Part shown: one piece after another, positions 9,460 through 18,410 of the stretch | How the letters are laid out: each line of letters begins with the position of its first letter | How positions within the stretch are numbered: the first letter of the stretch is position 1 | From: Chromera velia | Lineage: Eukaryota > Sar > Chromeraceae | Direction: 5' to 3' | Assembly: GCA_018398765.1 (NCBI GenBank) | Contig: JAHBMJ010001715.1 | Span: 1-27,782 of the forward strand | Length of the DNA: 27,782 nt | Notes under the pieces: generated by a model | Database searches by the model: none | What the model saw: only the letters and a program-made list of their open reading frames with translations | Told to the model about the DNA's origin: nothing | Made by a program: the position numbers and the translations under genes

Positions 9460-12369
9460 ATGATCAGCAAATTTACGTCCCTCATCCCTGTTGGAACACG
9501 GTGCGATTCCAGGATAAAGCGTGTTGCCCAAGTGCTCCGCCAGCCTGCTGCAGTCTGCAACACTCGCAGGATCTCTTGTGGCAGTACCAGTTTACGAAAG
9601 AATACAGAAGCCTTACTGGTAGGCATTTCGGATTTCCAGCTTCTCTCCTCATGTATGCCAGGAAATGCAGAACTCGTCTCTCCTTGTCGTGAACGCTACT
9701 CATGGAGGTATAGAAGCAAGGTTTCTTTTTACTCATCTTTCAGATATCTTCCTTCCGGGTGGACTGTCGGCAACCTTCCCCATCTCACGAGACCAGAGGG
9801 ACATGCGCCCTTGCTTGCTCTGTGCGGTCACCACTTCTCTTTCTCTTCGAGGATTGCAGTCCGGGTGCCAGTCCCTCTTTGCACCGATTATTCGAATCAA
9901 AGGGACGGGAGAGATGGGAGTCTTTTTCCAACAGTACCTTCAAAGAAGGTGAAAATTCCACCCAAAGCGCGATCGGTGGAGATATGGCCTACAGAAAAGT
10001 CCCAAGAAAGGCTTATTGCTCCCCCGAAGAAGAGACTCATCTCGGTTCTGAGTTCTCCAACTGAAAACAAGCCAACCTCATTGAAGCGACCAGAGGTCCT
10101 GCCGCCTTCCAAGCCTCGACCCACCCGACGTCTTTGTCCCCATGGAAAGCAGAAATACGCGTGTCAGGAATGTGGAGGGAATGGAATCTGCGTGCATGGG
10201 CGTCATCGGCAGTTTTGTAGAGAGTGTGGAGGGAATGGTTTTTGTGTTCACGGACGCCAAAAAAACTTTTGCAAAGAATGTGGGGGAAATCAAATATGTG
10301 TACATGGACGCCAGCGCAGCGTTTGCAGAGAGTGTGGGGGAAAGGGCATGTGCGAACACGGCCGAAGGCGCACCCACTGTCGTGATTGCAAAGGAAGTCA
10401 GATCTGCGAGCACGACCGAATTCGTTCGCGTTGTGGAGAGTGCCAGAAGGATAACCCAGCTTTCGAGCAGTGGAAGCAAAAAAGGCGTGAGAAATACAGA
10501 GACGATCACCTCTACCGCTTGACGAGTTGTGCCAGGGGGTCTGTCTATAGGTGCCTCTCTGCTCTCCGTGACGGAAGAGTCCGCCGTGTGCACAAACCGA
10601 CACACGAGTATATAGGTTGTTCCTACCTCGATTTGAAGTCCCATTTAGAGAAGGATGATTTTCACGGCAACCCCGGAATGTCCTGGGAAAACTACGGGAC
10701 CCATTGGCACGTCGACCACATCACTCCCGTCATGTATCCGGGGCCTGATGGAAAGAAACCAAATGCAGAGACTCAGATTTCACGTCTCCATTTTTCGAAC
10801 CTCCAACCGCTGTGGAAGAGGGAGAATCTGCACAAAGGAAACAGATTTGTTGGGAGGCAGATGAAACATGCCTTCGACTATCTACAGTCGAACGCGCAGT
10901 GCGGTGTGGGCGGTCTTCAGACGAAGAGGATGGCTTCCGTCCAAAAAGGGTGCACAAACGTCCGCGCGCGTTTCCGCGTGCGTTCGTTGCAGAGTCCTGC
11001 GACCTGTTTGACCCTTACAGTGGGAGTTTCTGGTATCGGAGGTCTGCACCCTCGTGCTTTTGCAAAATACGTTGTGTGCCCTTCTGCACGATCCCTTTGC
11101 TCCGAATCTCTCAGCAACAGTCTAAGTGCTTCCCAAAGTAACGCAGAGAAGGAAAGCGGAGAGCCCTACCTGGCTGAAGCTCACAGGCTTGTTTATCCGA
11201 AAAAGTCGGAAGCTTCTGACTATGTTGAGCTGTTTCAGATGAGTCGTTCCCTTGCCACCGCTCCAGCAAAACGCGCAAGAACACGTTGTCCCCATGGAAG
11301 ACAGCGCTACGTCTGCAAAGAGTGTGGTGGGAAGGGGATATGTGTGCACGGCCGTGACCGGCGCTATTGCAGAGATTGTGGCGGCAGTGCATTTTGCGAG
11401 CACGGCCGCCAGCGTCGATACTGCTTCCCTTGCGGGGGTAGCGCTCTTTGTGTACACGGGCGTGACCGGCGTTTCTGCAAGGCTTGCGGAGGGAAAGGTA
11501 TTTGTGAACATGGGCGCCTGCGGCGCTATTGTAAAGACTGTGGTGGGGAAGGAATTTGTGAGCATGGTCGTCAACGCCATCAGTGCAAAGACTGCGGAGG
11601 CAGTGTGATCTGCGAACACGGTAGAAAACGTACGTACTGCAAAGACTGTGGTGGCAGCGGTATTTGTGAACATGGACGTAGACGTGATCTCTGCAAAGAG
11701 TGCGGTGGAAACGCGATTTGTGCGCACGGTCGCATCAAGTACACTTGCGTGCAGTGCAAGGGCAGCAGTGTTTGTGAACACGGCCGAATACGAGGAAAAT
11801 GTAGGGATTGCAAAGGGGGTCAAATTTGCGAGCACGATCGCATTCGTTCGACCTGTAAAGATTGCAACGGAAGTGGCGTTTGTGAGCACCAACGGATCAG
11901 AAGTCGTTGTCCCGAATGTCAAAAGGATAACGTTGCTTTTGCTGAGAGAAGACAGAGAGAGCGGAAAAGATACAAAGAGGACATTGCGTTCAGGCTGAGA
12001 AGAATCACCACGACAGCGGTGCATAAATGTCTCTCTAGCGTTCGAAAGGGAGAGCAATTCGCGAAATCTCAACGCACGCATGAGTACCTAGGTTGCTCCT
12101 TCGACTACTTGAAGTCGCACTTGGAGCAGGATGGCTTCCACGGTAACCCCGGAATGTCATGGGGTAACTACGGGACCCACTGGCATGTTGATCACATCAT
12201 TCCCATCATGTACCCGGGACTTGACGGGAAGAAACCAATTGCAGAAACTCAAATTGCACGTCTCCATTATTCAAACCTCCAACCGTTGTGGTCCAAAGAG
12301 AATCTGCAGAAGGGAAACAGGTTTGTAGGGAAAGCTCCGAGTCGGCTTGTCGGTGAATTTAGGAAATGA
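9460..12369 (+). CDS. Duplicated zinc-bead repeat + HNH endonuclease protein
   Basis: A 969-aa single ORF with ATG at 9460 and TGA at 12367. Residues 1-225 show no known domain and are basic near the end; part could be unspliced intron. Residues 226-333 hold six 18-residue repeats. Residues 386-464 hold an HNH-type nuclease: GCSYLDLKSHL, WENYGTHWHVDHI (DH at 419-420), LHFSNLQPLW (N447) and ENLHKGNR (N456). A linker without clear domains covers about 465-605. Residues 610-825 hold twelve repeats, and 878-955 a second HNH copy (DH 911-912, N939, N948). Each repeat can supply four zinc ligands, C1, H3, C10 and C13. From memory, single copies of this repeat-plus-HNH layout occur in algae and large algal viruses; I could not search. 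HNH domains cut DNA or RNA using a metal ion. Both copies keep their catalytic His and Asn. The gene is intronless in this stretch, unlike two of its neighbours. Nuclear or organellar location is not visible. Confidence 0.85.
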   Translation: MISKFTSLIPVGTRCDSRIKRVAQVLRQPAAVCNTRRISCGSTSLRKNTEALLVGISDFQLLSSCMPGNAELVSPCRERYSWRYRSKVSFYSSFRYLPSGWTVGNLPHLTRPEGHAPLLALCGHHFSFSSRIAVRVPVPLCTDYSNQRDGRDGSLFPTVPSKKVKIPPKARSVEIWPTEKSQERLIAPPKKRLISVLSSPTENKPTSLKRPEVLPPSKPRPTRRLCPHGKQKYACQECGGNGICVHGRHRQFCRECGGNGFCVHGRQKNFCKECGGNQICVHGRQRSVCRECGGKGMCEHGRRRTHCRDCKGSQICEHDRIRSRCGECQKDNPAFEQWKQKRREKYRDDHLYRLTSCARGSVYRCLSALRDGRVRRVHKPTHEYIGCSYLDLKSHLEKDDFHGNPGMSWENYGTHWHVDHITPVMYPGPDGKKPNAETQISRLHFSNLQPLWKRENLHKGNRFVGRQMKHAFDYLQSNAQCGVGGLQTKRMASVQKGCTNVRARFRVRSLQSPATCLTLTVGVSGIGGLHPRAFAKYVVCPSARSLCSESLSNSLSASQSNAEKESGEPYLAEAHRLVYPKKSEASDYVELFQMSRSLATAPAKRARTRCPHGRQRYVCKECGGKGICVHGRDRRYCRDCGGSAFCEHGRQRRYCFPCGGSALCVHGRDRRFCKACGGKGICEHGRLRRYCKDCGGEGICEHGRQRHQCKDCGGSVICEHGRKRTYCKDCGGSGICEHGRRRDLCKECGGNAICAHGRIKYTCVQCKGSSVCEHGRIRGKCRDCKGGQICEHDRIRSTCKDCNGSGVCEHQRIRSRCPECQKDNVAFAERRQRERKRYKEDIAFRLRRITTTAVHKCLSSVRKGEQFAKSQRTHEYLGCSFDYLKSHLEQDGFHGNPGMSWGNYGTHWHVDHIIPIMYPGLDGKKPIAETQIARLHYSNLQPLWSKENLQKGNRFVGKAPSRLVGEFRK
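10135..10458 (+). repeat. Zinc-bead array 1: six 54-bp coding repeats
   Basis: Six in-frame units of 18 codons (residues 226-333). Consensus is C-x-H-G-R-x-R-x2-C-x2-C-G-G-x3. The first unit starts CPHGK, the fifth is followed by KGSQI in place of GG, and the last is CEHDRIRSRCGEC, which runs straight into QKDNPAF. The unusual last unit looks like a cap before the nuclease. Confidence 0.9.
11287..11934 (+). repeat. Zinc-bead array 2: twelve 54-bp coding repeats
   Basis: Twelve in-frame units of 18 codons (residues 610-825) with the same spacing. The first is CPHGR, as in array 1. Units 10-12 drift from GG to KG/NG, and the last is CEHQRIRSRCPEC followed by QKDNVAF, matching the cap of array 1. 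All twelve keep the C, H, C, C positions. Confidence 0.9.
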
Positions 12370-13329
12370 AAGCAAGAAAAAAAAAATGTAGAAGCTGTTT
12401 GATTTTTTTTTAAGATACCCTGCAAAGACTTAGAAATTTACAGAAATAATAAGTTAGAACAGTATGTGGAAGACTTTATATAGACAAATTTAGAGGAATT
12501 CCAGTATAGAAATTCAAAAGAATTTTTTTAAAAAAAGAAGCTGTAGAAAAATTCAGAAAAAAAAAAACAGCCTAAAAAATGTAAAGAAAATCATTTTTTT
12601 TAGTATATCTGAAATTTTAAGGTCATATCTCATAATTCTTATACAAGTAATTAAACAAGGAGGAATTGAAATTATATTTATGAACCGGCATACTAGTAAA
12701 ATAGTAAAAAATAGTCAACTAGCATTTTTACTATTTTAGCTAACACTAGATAGTAAATAGTGCAAATAGTGAAAAAAAAGACGATTTCAACTATTTTAAA
12801 CGGTTAAATAGTACTATTTTACCATTTTAACTATTTTTCATGTTAAACGTCAATCAATAAACTTTGAAGTCACTTGGTCAAAGCCATCTATTGGAAGTCA
12901 TGTCACGATTCGTTCATGCAAAAACGACAATCAGTTTGATTTTGAGCTGCTCTGCTTTGTTCACCGCCTTCAAGTTGCTGTTGATTTCTATCAGTTCTCC
13001 AGTTGTATATTAAGCCTCAGGCTGGCATTAAACAATACATAGTCTGCTCGAGAATGTACACGACATACCTTGAACGGAGAGCAGCGCTATGCGAAGGCGA
13101 TTGACTAAATTTATGAAAACATTCAACCAGACACATCGATCACAAACTGTCACTGATCATTTTTCCTCTCTGCAGATACATTTTCATGCAGGTGCAAAAC
13201 AAACTGAAGAGACAAGACACCAAACAACACCAGTAAGGCCCTTTGAACTAGCGACCAGTAAAAGAAATTTGGGAGCCAAAAACCGGGTTTGAATGAGCAT
13301 TGATCGAAGGGGAAAAATTCTCGTGCAAG
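12370..13329. other. AT-rich intergenic DNA
   Basis: No supportable gene. Poly-A/T runs fill 12380-12610. An AT-rich repeat occupies about 12680-12842. 12850-13320 is of mixed composition with no feature I can name. Confidence 0.6.
12680..12842 (-). repeat. CTATTTT-rich repeat, copy A
   Basis: It begins ATGAACCGG (12680-12688) and runs through many alternating AATAGT/CTATTTT words to about 12842. The reverse complement of its start matches the end of the repeat at 16777-17115 (CCGGTTCAT). The two copies are therefore inverted relative to each other. No ORF. The inner boundary is uncertain. Confidence 0.5.
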
Positions 13330-13336
13330 CCTAAAA

Positions 13337-13355
13337 AAGAGAGAGAGAGCTAGGG

Positions 13356-13386
<31 letters not shown>

Positions 13387-13484
13387 GCAGACAGACAGAC
13401 AGACAGACAGACAGAGACAGAGACAAACAGAAATAGAGATAGAGAGAGAGAGAATTAGAAAGAGAGGGAAAGGTAGAGAGAGAA

Positions 13485-13553
<69 letters not shown>

Positions 13554-13574
13554 GAGAGAGAGAGAGAGAGAGAG
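13337..13574. repeat. (GA)n/(CAGA)n microsatellite
   Basis: About 240 bp of near-pure purine GA and CAGA repeats. They create a long Leu/Ser reading frame on the minus strand that is not a gene. Confidence 0.9.
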
Positions 13575-14286
13575 CCTTTCCTACCCCAAGAATCAAGGGA
13601 TCTTCGACAGTCAAATGGGACGGGATCAAGCGACACAATAAGGACTCACTGCGAGGACGCTTCCACACAGAACAAAGCGACCGAGAAGCCAAAGCGGAAG
13701 CGCACAAGTGAAAAAAGGGCCCCAGAGAGCAGAAAACATACTAGCAGGCAACTTACTAAGATCAATGTTGTGAACGCCAGTTTTTGAAGTTCATACTTCT
13801 GTCCGCATTCCGAACTGGATGGAATGCGGCAAGGTTGCTGTAGGTTCCACCTGCTCCAATACCATTCTTTGCACAATCGAAGGTTTTTTGCAGCAGAAGA
13901 GTCTTACTCTACAGGTAGAAAGGAATACGAAAGAACGCTTCTGGAAGCGGACAAAAGCTGCGTGGAAGACAAGACCGCTTATAGATGCCCTTCAAATTCC
14001 GATTGGCTATTAATCTGAATGTTTGAAACCTGAAGGTCAATTCCATTTTGATCTCGCTTACGGCTTTTTGATCGAGCTGCCAGCGGTCTGCTTCCGTATT
14101 TAGCGATCGAAGCTGGTGTTTGAGCTAAACAAGTGATAGCTATAGGTCTGGTCCAGCAGTAATGAAGGTCAGACAATCTGGGTGAGGTACGGGCCATGCA
14201 TGCATGAATTTCTTATCGCTTCTCCACGCGGGCGTGTATTAATTGGTCCGGTATGCAATAGTAAATGCATATGCATATATATAGCA
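13571..14286. repeat. 716-bp duplication, copy 1 (ends at an N)
   Basis: 13571-14286 matches 14335-15050 at a constant offset of 764 with no difference that I could see. It begins at the edge of a GA tract and stops one base before the N at 14287. Its content is unique-looking DNA. A 76-codon minus-strand frame (13646-13876) with a hydrophobic stretch starts at a true ATG, but I see no family in it. Confidence 0.85.
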
Positions 14287-14287
14287 N
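14287..14287. other. Ambiguous base N (assembly join)
   Basis: The only N in the window. It lies exactly at the end of copy 1 of the duplication and at the start of a fresh GA tract. Confidence 0.95.
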
Positions 14288-14334
<47 letters not shown>

Positions 14335-14340
<6 letters not shown>

Positions 14341-15050
14341 TTTCCTACCCCAAGAATCAAGGGATCTTCGACAGTCAAATGGGACGGGATCAAGCGACAC
14401 AATAAGGACTCACTGCGAGGACGCTTCCACACAGAACAAAGCGACCGAGAAGCCAAAGCGGAAGCGCACAAGTGAAAAAAGGGCCCCAGAGAGCAGAAAA
14501 CATACTAGCAGGCAACTTACTAAGATCAATGTTGTGAACGCCAGTTTTTGAAGTTCATACTTCTGTCCGCATTCCGAACTGGATGGAATGCGGCAAGGTT
14601 GCTGTAGGTTCCACCTGCTCCAATACCATTCTTTGCACAATCGAAGGTTTTTTGCAGCAGAAGAGTCTTACTCTACAGGTAGAAAGGAATACGAAAGAAC
14701 GCTTCTGGAAGCGGACAAAAGCTGCGTGGAAGACAAGACCGCTTATAGATGCCCTTCAAATTCCGATTGGCTATTAATCTGAATGTTTGAAACCTGAAGG
14801 TCAATTCCATTTTGATCTCGCTTACGGCTTTTTGATCGAGCTGCCAGCGGTCTGCTTCCGTATTTAGCGATCGAAGCTGGTGTTTGAGCTAAACAAGTGA
14901 TAGCTATAGGTCTGGTCCAGCAGTAATGAAGGTCAGACAATCTGGGTGAGGTACGGGCCATGCATGCATGAATTTCTTATCGCTTCTCCACGCGGGCGTG
15001 TATTAATTGGTCCGGTATGCAATAGTAAATGCATATGCATATATATAGCA
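14335..15050. repeat. 716-bp duplication, copy 2
   Basis: The second copy of 13571-14286. Unlike copy 1 it continues into unique sequence (CGAATGCATGC at 15051), so this copy has the natural right-hand flank, whereas copy 1 has the longer natural GA/CAGA left-hand flank. Confidence 0.85.
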
Positions 15051-15195
15051 CGAATGCATGCATTGCGGCGCGCGTGCGAGACGCATGCATGCATGCATGC
15101 ACGCCGATGCCGCCGAGTTTCCCGAAACATCCCGTAACTCCTCAGTGACTGTCAGTATATAACTCTGCAGTACTCTTCATTCCTCAAGTTGGCTC
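15051..15195. other. GCATGC palindrome cluster
   Basis: Repeated ATGC units at 15053-15065 and 15082-15102 (GCATGCATGCATGCATGC) in a GCG-rich stretch. It is a possible regulatory or hairpin-forming site. No gene. Confidence 0.4.
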
Positions 15196-15350
15196 TTAAC
15201 TGCTTGGATCGAGATTCAAGAAGTGTTCAAGTATTTCCATTGCAGAATTCAGAGCTCCATCTCTTTCCCGTACAGTCGTCCATATTTGTCCTCTGTGTGG
15301 TTCACTGAGTAGCTTCAGTGCAGCTGCGATTTTTCCCTCCATCGCATTCA
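15196..15350 (-). CDS. Candidate terminal exon of an unknown minus-strand gene
   Basis: The minus strand reads from a possible acceptor AAATCAG|TG (boundary near 15350) through MEGKIAAALKLLSEPHRGQ and RDGALNSAMEILEHFLNLD to a TAA. The composition is that of an amphipathic helical protein, unlike the surrounding shadow frames. No upstream exon could be confirmed; the frames leading into it run into the 144-bp repeats. It may be a fragment or a chance frame. Confidence 0.3.
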
Positions 15351-15540
15351 CTGATTTTTTTGAGAGTGTATCCTTGTTGTTGCTTTTCCCAGAGTAAAGC
15401 AACCTTCTCCTGTCGGCCGGCTTGTCAACCTGCCTTTGAGGCAGACATGAAGGTGGCTTGAAGCATTGAAGCTGTGCATCGTGCTTGCACAGTGTGCCAT
15501 GTTTGTAGGGCACCCGTCTCTCTCGTTTCTTCTCTGCACA
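15351..15540. other. Spacer before the tandem array
   Basis: Mixed-composition DNA with no feature that can be supported. Minus-strand frames are open through it but have no recognisable content. Confidence 0.4.
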
Positions 15541-16200
15541 TCTTCACAACAGCGAGGCAAACATTTTTCCTTGGCAAAACAGGCTCTCGTGCTGACAGGA
15601 AGGAGACTCCTCAGCAGTTCCACCGTATAAGCAGTGAGTGTATTCTCCCTCCAGTCGACGTTTCTTTTTCTTTTCCGCTCTCCCCATCCACATAACAGCG
15701 AGGCAGAGATTTCCCTTGGCGAGACGGGCCGTTATGCTGATAGGAAGGAGACTCCTCAGCAGTTCCACCGCACGAGCAGTGAGTGTATCCTCCCCCCAGT
15801 CGACGTCTCTTTTTTTTCTGCTCTCCTCGTCCACACAACAGCGAGGCAGAGATTTTTCCTTAGCGAGACGGGCCGTTGTGCTGATAGGAAGGAGACTCCT
15901 CAGCAGTTCTACCATACGAGCAGTGAGTGTATCCTCCGCTCAGTCGACGTCTCTTTTTTTTCTGCTCTCCCCATCCACACAACAGCATGTCAGACATTTT
16001 TCCTTGGCAAGACGGGCCGTCGTACTGACAGGAAGGAGACTCCTCAGCAGTTCCACCGCACGAGCAGTGAGTGTATCTTCCCCCTAGTTGAGGCCTCTCT
16101 TTCTTTCCTCTGTCCCCATCTACACAACAGCGTGTCAGACATTTTTCTTGACGACACAGACCCTTGTTCTTACAGAAAGGAGACTTTTCTGCAGTTCTAT
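15540..16200. repeat. 144-bp tandem satellite, about five copies
   Basis: The anchor AGGAGAC occurs at 15601, 15746, 15890, 16034 and 16178, with periods of 145, 144, 144 and 144 bp. Units share an ACAACAGCGAGGCAGA-like start, a GAGACGGGCC block and a CAGCAGTTC block. Because 144 is a multiple of three, long frames stay open on both strands (for example 210 codons at 15634-16266 on plus), but no frame has an identifiable domain. The last copy is the most diverged and leads into the TTCC tract. Confidence 0.85.
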
Positions 16201-16480
16201 CTTCTTTCCTTCTTTCTTTCCTTCCTTCCTTACTTACTTCCTTCGTTTTTTCCTTCCTTTCTCTAGTTCCTTCCTTCCTTCCTTCCTTCTTCCCTTCCTT
16301 CCTTCCTTCCTTCCTTAATCCCTTTCTTCCTTTCTTTGATTTTTTCCTTCCTTCCACTGCTTCCTTCCTTCCTTCCCCTGGTTCTTTCCCTAGTTCCTTC
16401 CTTCCTTTCTTCCTTTTTTCCTTTCTTCCTTTCTTTTTTCCTTCCTTCCTTCCTTCCTTCCTTCCTCCTTTCGTTCCGTC
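16200..16480. repeat. (TTCC)n degenerate microsatellite
   Basis: About 280 bp of TTCC/TTTC units with interruptions. It starts directly at the end of the 144-bp satellite. Confidence 0.9.
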
Positions 16481-17626
16481 CTTCGATTCTCTCTCCTTTT
16501 CCTATCCCGTTTTCCGCTTTTTCCATTCTTCCTCTCTCCATGCCTTTCGCCGCTATGTATGGCTGATTATCGTGTACTGGCAGTACTGAAGCAGGCACTC
16601 AACTTGAATTCAACTTTGTTTGGTGCCTCTCCCAGCCTGCCTGACTGGCTTCAAACTAGTAGAGAGAGGATGACGGAAAGGCGAAAGAAAAGAAGGGGGC
16701 AGATCATTATAGGATTGATTGAATTTGAAGAATTTCAAGGTCAAAAACAATGGGAAAATCGATGTGAAAGTGTAAAATAGATGTAAGAATAGTGAAAATA
16801 GTCAACTATTTTGACTATTTCTGGTGACACTGCGTAGTGACTGAGTGAAAGTGTAAAATGTTAGGTAAAATGAATATTAGAATGAATATAAAAATAGTCA
16901 AAATAGTGGAGTATTTCTTTTGTATCAAATAGTCTTGCAATATGACATGCTCCTAGCTTGCAATATGACATGAATGCTCACAGACTGCCCTTTGCCATTG
17001 GTACACGATGGCTGGTGGGTTAAGTCACCTCATCATCAGTCCATTATTTTACTATTTACTATCAAAACGTAGGAATAATCAAAATAGTGACTATTTTTTT
17101 ATTTTACCGGTTCATAGACTCGGATATAGTAATAGTTGTAGGAGTGGTTAATTGCGGGGGGACCTCTATAAGACAAAACGGCGACAGTGCTCTAGGGCAC
17201 CACTAATCACTAATCACTAATATCATATATGATATAATTGGTGATGTTTATAACTTTATAAACGTATGGACTAACTGTAAGCATTCAAGTTATATATTTA
17301 AAAAACTAAAGTACTAGCTAAAGTACTAAAAAGGTGTGTCTACGGCTACGTCCGAGTCTACGGTACACTATTATCATAGTATTATATTGTTTACTAAGAT
17401 ATTATACAAACTGATTTAAAGCAGTAAATTTTTCAATAACAAATAGTACAGTTTTGTGATTGAATGACTTAGCTCGAGGACTTAGCAGCCTAGTCTTAGC
17501 TACTAGTTACTACTAGTATAATTCATCGCTACTAGCTTTAATTAGAAAGGCCTAGTGCCAAACCTTGGTATCAATCCTAGTATCAATCAATCAATCCTAG
17601 TATCAATCAATCCTAGAATCAATCTG

Positions 17627-17659
<33 letters not shown>

Positions 17660-17820
17660 TAAAAAAAAAATTCGGACAAAAGAACATAAAAAATAGATTT
17701 CAAGTTGGATATATTTATTTTAAACATATACAAAAGGAGTTTTAAGCTTTCGTATGACTAAATGAAATCATTATTTAATATCCAAGTGACCTTGTATTCT
17801 AAGTTACTGCTATCGATGAT
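16481..17820. other. AT-rich intergenic DNA with (TCAA)n
   Basis: No supportable gene. 16777-17115 is the second CTATTTT-rich repeat. 17565-17660 is a TCAA-rich tract broken by CCTAG words. The rest is AT-rich and featureless. Confidence 0.6.
16777..17115 (+). repeat. CTATTTT-rich repeat, copy B
   Basis: Repeated AAATAGTCAA / GACTATTT words, ending ATTTTACCGGTTCAT at 17115. This end is the reverse complement of the start of copy A at 12680. Unlike copy A it includes about 150 bp of non-repeat DNA (16925-17040). Possibly a MITE family or the ends of a larger 4.4-kb unit. Confidence 0.45.
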
Positions 17821-18180
17821 TTGACCATAGTTTTAGTAGTAGTGGCTCAGCCTGCCTACACAAATCTACACGATGTGCGGGCCCTCGAATTCCGGAATCT
17901 TTCTGCTCTTCCATCGTTCCATTTGGAGCTTGTCAATCCTCACATGCAGTCTGAAAAAGGGGGGTGTCCGTCCAGTGGCTCGAAGGAAGCCATCACGAAT
18001 TTCCTGCAGGCGCGAAGTCAGGCAGACAGGCAGACAGACAGTCCCGCGACACAGCGAGAAGAAAGAAGCGCAAATGGGTAAGTGGAGGGAAAATCATTGA
18101 CGACCCCATCATGGACCTCATCAAGTCCAAAAGCAATCAGAGCTTCTGCAAACACTGCCAGACAGACTACATGTTTCTTC
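17821..18180 (+). CDS. Candidate coding fragment, unknown
   Basis: The plus strand shows two protein-like stretches: RALEFRNLSALPSFHLELVN at about 17878-17937, and IIDDPIMDLIKSKSNQSFCK at about 18099-18158 in another frame. They are separated by a CAGACAG tract and a strong-looking donor TGG|GTAAGT at 18077. I could not join them by phase with confidence. They may be remains of a gene invaded by microsatellites. Exact ends are not defined. Confidence 0.2.
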
Positions 18181-18410
18181 TTCTCCCTTCTTTTCTTCAT
18201 GCAGACAGACGGACGGACGGACAGATAGACAGACAGACAGACTACATGGTCACCGACAGACTATATCGTCTTTTCTTCACTTCACTTTTTCCGAATCGCT
18301 TCCTTTCTTTCGGACAGACAGACAGGCAGGCAGACAGACAGACAGACAAACACACAAACACGCAGACACAGACAGACAGACACAGACGGACAGACAGAGC
18401 CTTCCTTTCA
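18010..18410. repeat. Clustered (CAGA)n tracts
   Basis: Three CAGA/CAGG/GACG tracts at about 18020-18042, 18202-18241 and 18315-18400. They create false Arg-Gln-Thr-Asp reading frames. Confidence 0.85.
18255..18293 (+). repeat. 39-bp repeat, copy 1
   Basis: Begins GACAGACTATATCGTC and ends TTTTTCCG. It recurs at 19092-19130 with one mismatch that I see. Both copies lie beside CAGA tracts. Confidence 0.8.

Noticed and set aside
10037-10644. Two 188-codon minus-strand frames
   Set aside because: Antisense shadows of bead array 1 and the first HNH domain.
10135-11934. Zinc-bead repeats as the EsV-1-7 cysteine-rich domain
   Set aside because: The spacing differs: here C-x-H-x6-C-x2-C in 18 residues, whereas I recall C-x4-C-x16-C-x2-H for EsV-1-7.
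11122-12081. 319-codon minus-strand frame rich in Thr/Ala/Phe
   Set aside because: It is the antisense shadow of zinc-bead array 2; its regular pattern comes from the 54-bp repeats.
13150-13707. 185-codon minus-strand frame with long Ser/Leu runs
   Set aside because: Translation of the GA/CAGA microsatellite.
13646-13876. 76-codon minus-strand frame (repeated at 14410-14640) with a hydrophobic stretch
   Set aside because: Short, Cys/Phe/Leu-rich, no family, and present twice only because of the duplication.
15540-16200. Possible CRISPR array because of regular spacing
   Set aside because: The whole 144-bp unit is repeated with no unique spacers; this is a eukaryotic tandem satellite.
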